From the NCBI GenBank assembly GCA_027348355.1, contig DAIEPN010000185.1, forward strand, positions 1 to 16,864: a DNA stretch of 16,864 bases. Reading direction: 5' to 3'. The position numbers were made by a program, and so were the translations under genes. The notes beneath the pieces are model-generated. The model was not told where the DNA came from, did no database searches, and was given only the letters and a program-made list of their open reading frames with translations. This stretch comes from Chlamydiota bacterium. GTDB taxonomy: Bacteria > Chlamydiota > Chlamydiia > Chlamydiales > Rhabdochlamydiaceae. Below, one piece after another: positions 15,282-16,864 of this stretch; position 1 is the first letter of the stretch, and each line of letters starts with the position of its first letter.

Positions 15282-15986
15282 ATGAAAAAAGAACAAATTA
15301 CCTACTTTCATGAAAAAACAAAACTTGAGGGATATGCAGCCTACGAAGGAGAGGCTAAAAAACCTCTGGTCCTACTTTTTCATGCTTGGACCGGAAGGGA
15401 TGAATTCATCTGCAAAAAAGCGGAAGAACTCGCTCGGTTAGGGTATGTTGGATTTGCGGTGGATCTTTTTGGGCCTGGCAAGATTGGGACTACTCATGAA
15501 GAGTGCGGGGCTCTTATGCAACCTTTTGTAGAGAGTAGACAATTTTTGCGAGATCGTATGTATACAGCTTTTGAAGCCGCAAAAAAAATCGAAGCAGTAG
15601 ATCAAGACAAGATCGGGGCAATCGGTTTTTGTTTTGGGGGGCTCTGTGCATTAGATTTTGCAAGAAGTGGAGCTCCTCTTAAAGGAGTGGTCAGTCTTCA
15701 TGGATTACTTGAGGCCCCTAAGGGTGTCTCTAAAGAGAAGATTTTGTCTAAAATTTTAGTCTTACATGGTCACGATGATCCTATGGTTTCTACGGATAAT
15801 ATTTTGCAGTTTCAATCCGAAATGACAAGAGCGGGGGTCGATTGGCAAATGCATATTTATGGTCATGCCATGCATGCTTTCACAAATCCAAAGGCCCATG
15901 ATCCGGGATTTGGAACCGTATATAATTCTTTAGCAGATAAAAGATCTTGGATAGAGATGAAAAATTTTTTTTCAGAGATTTTTTAA
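15282..15986 (+). CDS. dienelactone hydrolase family protein (alpha/beta hydrolase)
   Basis: A 234-residue alpha/beta hydrolase of the dienelactone hydrolase type. The nucleophile elbow is GFCFGG with Cys117, the family's characteristic cysteine instead of serine. The acid is Asp166 in HGHDDPMV and the base His198 in YGHAMHAF, giving a complete Cys-Asp-His triad. It also shows VLLFHAWTG near the oxyanion hole and VDLFGPG. Known members hydrolyse dienelactone in aromatic breakdown, but most genomic members have unknown ester or lactone substrates, and no aromatic pathway is present here. The start at 15282 lies one base after the stop of the previous gene, with a strong AAGGAG in that gene's last codons, so the two are clearly co-translated. 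Confidence 0.93.
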   Translation: MKKEQITYFHEKTKLEGYAAYEGEAKKPLVLLFHAWTGRDEFICKKAEELARLGYVGFAVDLFGPGKIGTTHEECGALMQPFVESRQFLRDRMYTAFEAAKKIEAVDQDKIGAIGFCFGGLCALDFARSGAPLKGVVSLHGLLEAPKGVSKEKILSKILVLHGHDDPMVSTDNILQFQSEMTRAGVDWQMHIYGHAMHAFTNPKAHDPGFGTVYNSLADKRSWIEMKNFFSEIF

Positions 15987-16180
15987 TTCCCTCTGCAAAG
16001 TAATTCTTATCTATAGAAAATATTTTAGCATAAAAAAATTTGTTTTTTTTGTCGCATATGGTAAACAAGTCTTTACCTTTTGTGATTTTTTAGAATTTTT
16101 CTAAAGAAATGGTTTTTTTTAATTACAAATTTTTTAAATTTTAAATTAATTTACGGTTTTTTTATTATTGTTTAATTGCA

Positions 16181-16209
16181 TTGAAATTATTTTCCTGAGA
16201 AAATAACAA
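16181..16209 (+). promoter_or_regulatory. weak candidate promoter for the SulP gene
   Basis: TTGAAA (16181-16186) is followed after 17 bases by TAACAA (16204-16209). The -35 is good and the -10 poor (three of six bases). The 257-base gap between 15986 and 16244 is extremely AT-rich with several long T and A runs and no open frame of interest. Confidence 0.25.
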
Positions 16210-16243
16210 TTTAGAGTGCATAATTATTTGGATAGTGCTTATC

Positions 16244-16864
16244 GTGTTTAAAAAAATTTTTACAGATGCTTTTTTGCCTCAGTCGCTGACTTTCTTTCGA
16301 GAGAAGTATTCTTATAAAACTTTGGGAGAAGATCTTCTCGCCGGACTCACTTTAGGTGCTTTTTCCTTTCCCCTTGCTATTGCTTTTGCCATTGCTTGCG
16401 GCGTTGATCCTGCAAAGGGTCTATATACAGCCATCATCGCCGGTTTTTTGATTTCTTTTTTCAGTGGAAGCAAGGTGCAAATCGGTGGTCCGACAGGTAC
16501 CATGGCGATCCTTATTATCAACGTCATCCAAAAACATGGCTATGATGGGGTGGTGATTGCCACGCTCATAGCAGGACTTCTATTGATCTTTTTTGGGATC
16601 ATGCGACTTGGGACCTTAATTAAATATATTCCTGATACGGTCACGACAGGTTACACAACTGCGATCGCTATCATGATCTTTTCTACACAAGTGATCGATC
16701 TTTTTGGGATTTCTGCAAGTTCTATCCCTTCGGATTTCTTGGGAAAATGGTATCTTATTTTTGTGAATTTTACTGAAGTACAGTGGATGAGCCTGACAGT
16801 CGGCCTTATATCACTTCTTTTTTTAATTTTTATGAGAACGAGTTTTCCAAGGTTCCCAGCCGCT
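16244..16864 (+). CDS. SulP/SLC26-family anion transporter, N-terminal part (cut by window edge)
   Basis: 207 codons are visible and the frame is open at the window end. The protein is strongly hydrophobic, with several membrane helices. It has the SulP core: a polar start ending in DLLAGLTLGAFSFPLAIAFA, then GLYTAIIAGFLISFFSG, the family signature VQIGGPTGTMA, HGYDGVVIATLIAGLLLI and LIKYIPDTVTTGYTTAIAI. SulP proteins carry sulfate, bicarbonate or other anions, with a cytosolic STAS domain at the C-terminus that would lie outside the window. The most likely start is the GTG at 16244. The frame is open back to a stop at 16196-16198 but contains no ATG; another GTG at 16235 is possible. The Shine-Dalgarno is poor (GGAT, about 11 bases away). 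Confidence 0.88.
   Translation, partial: MFKKIFTDAFLPQSLTFFREKYSYKTLGEDLLAGLTLGAFSFPLAIAFAIACGVDPAKGLYTAIIAGFLISFFSGSKVQIGGPTGTMAILIINVIQKHGYDGVVIATLIAGLLLIFFGIMRLGTLIKYIPDTVTTGYTTAIAIMIFSTQVIDLFGISASSIPSDFLGKWYLIFVNFTEVQWMSLTVGLISLLFLIFMRTSFPRFPAA

Noticed and set aside
16028..16060. A-run/T-run pair after the dienelactone hydrolase gene as a terminator
   Set aside because: Pure A/T pairing in a very AT-rich gap with no GC stem; cannot be distinguished from composition.

Overview
The window comes from an AT-rich, Gram-negative-type bacterium. Evidence for this is a HlyD-type membrane fusion protein with a tandem-ABC exporter, an L,D-transpeptidase homologue and AT-rich spacers. The style (dense operons, low GC, kdp island, TTG and GTG starts) would fit an environmental Chlamydiae-like or Legionellales-like organism. 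That placement is only an inference, because no rRNA or marker gene is present.

Left part (minus strand, 6161 down to 1): an apparent operon for a YbhGFSR-type drug/ABC-2 exporter. In transcription order it holds a membrane fusion protein, a fused double ATP-binding protein with a TTG start, and two ABC-2 permeases. After a 96-base gap follow an aldo/keto reductase and the start of a BaiN/HI0933-like flavoprotein, which begins inside the reductase stop codon and is cut by the window edge. The two ATPase halves are complementary: one keeps the LSGGM-type signature, the other keeps the H-loop histidine, so only one full-consensus ATP site would form.

Middle part (plus strand, 6284-13495): a divergently transcribed kdpFABCD potassium-uptake operon with a plausible promoter. 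It includes the tiny kdpF (29 codons), which is easily missed. Two oddities stand out. kdpB has an in-frame TAA (9368-9370) in the nucleotide-binding domain, and everything downstream stays in the same frame and well conserved. kdpD keeps its N-terminal ATP-binding, USP-like, membrane and HATPase parts, but the phospho-accepting histidine of the H-box is a glutamine (codon 12854-12856). No kdpE follows. The high-affinity K+ system therefore looks disabled, rewired or freshly decaying, unless the stop is a sequence error.

Right part (plus strand, 13909-16864): a compact three-gene operon of a metal-dependent cyclase/kynurenine-formamidase-like protein, an L,D-transpeptidase-family protein without a visible signal peptide, and a dienelactone-hydrolase-family protein. 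After an AT-rich gap comes the first 207 codons of a SulP-family anion transporter with a probable GTG start, running off the window end. I found no mobile element, CRISPR array, tRNA or rRNA. The clearest candidates for something unusual are the kdpB stop and the histidine-less KdpD without a visible partner regulator.
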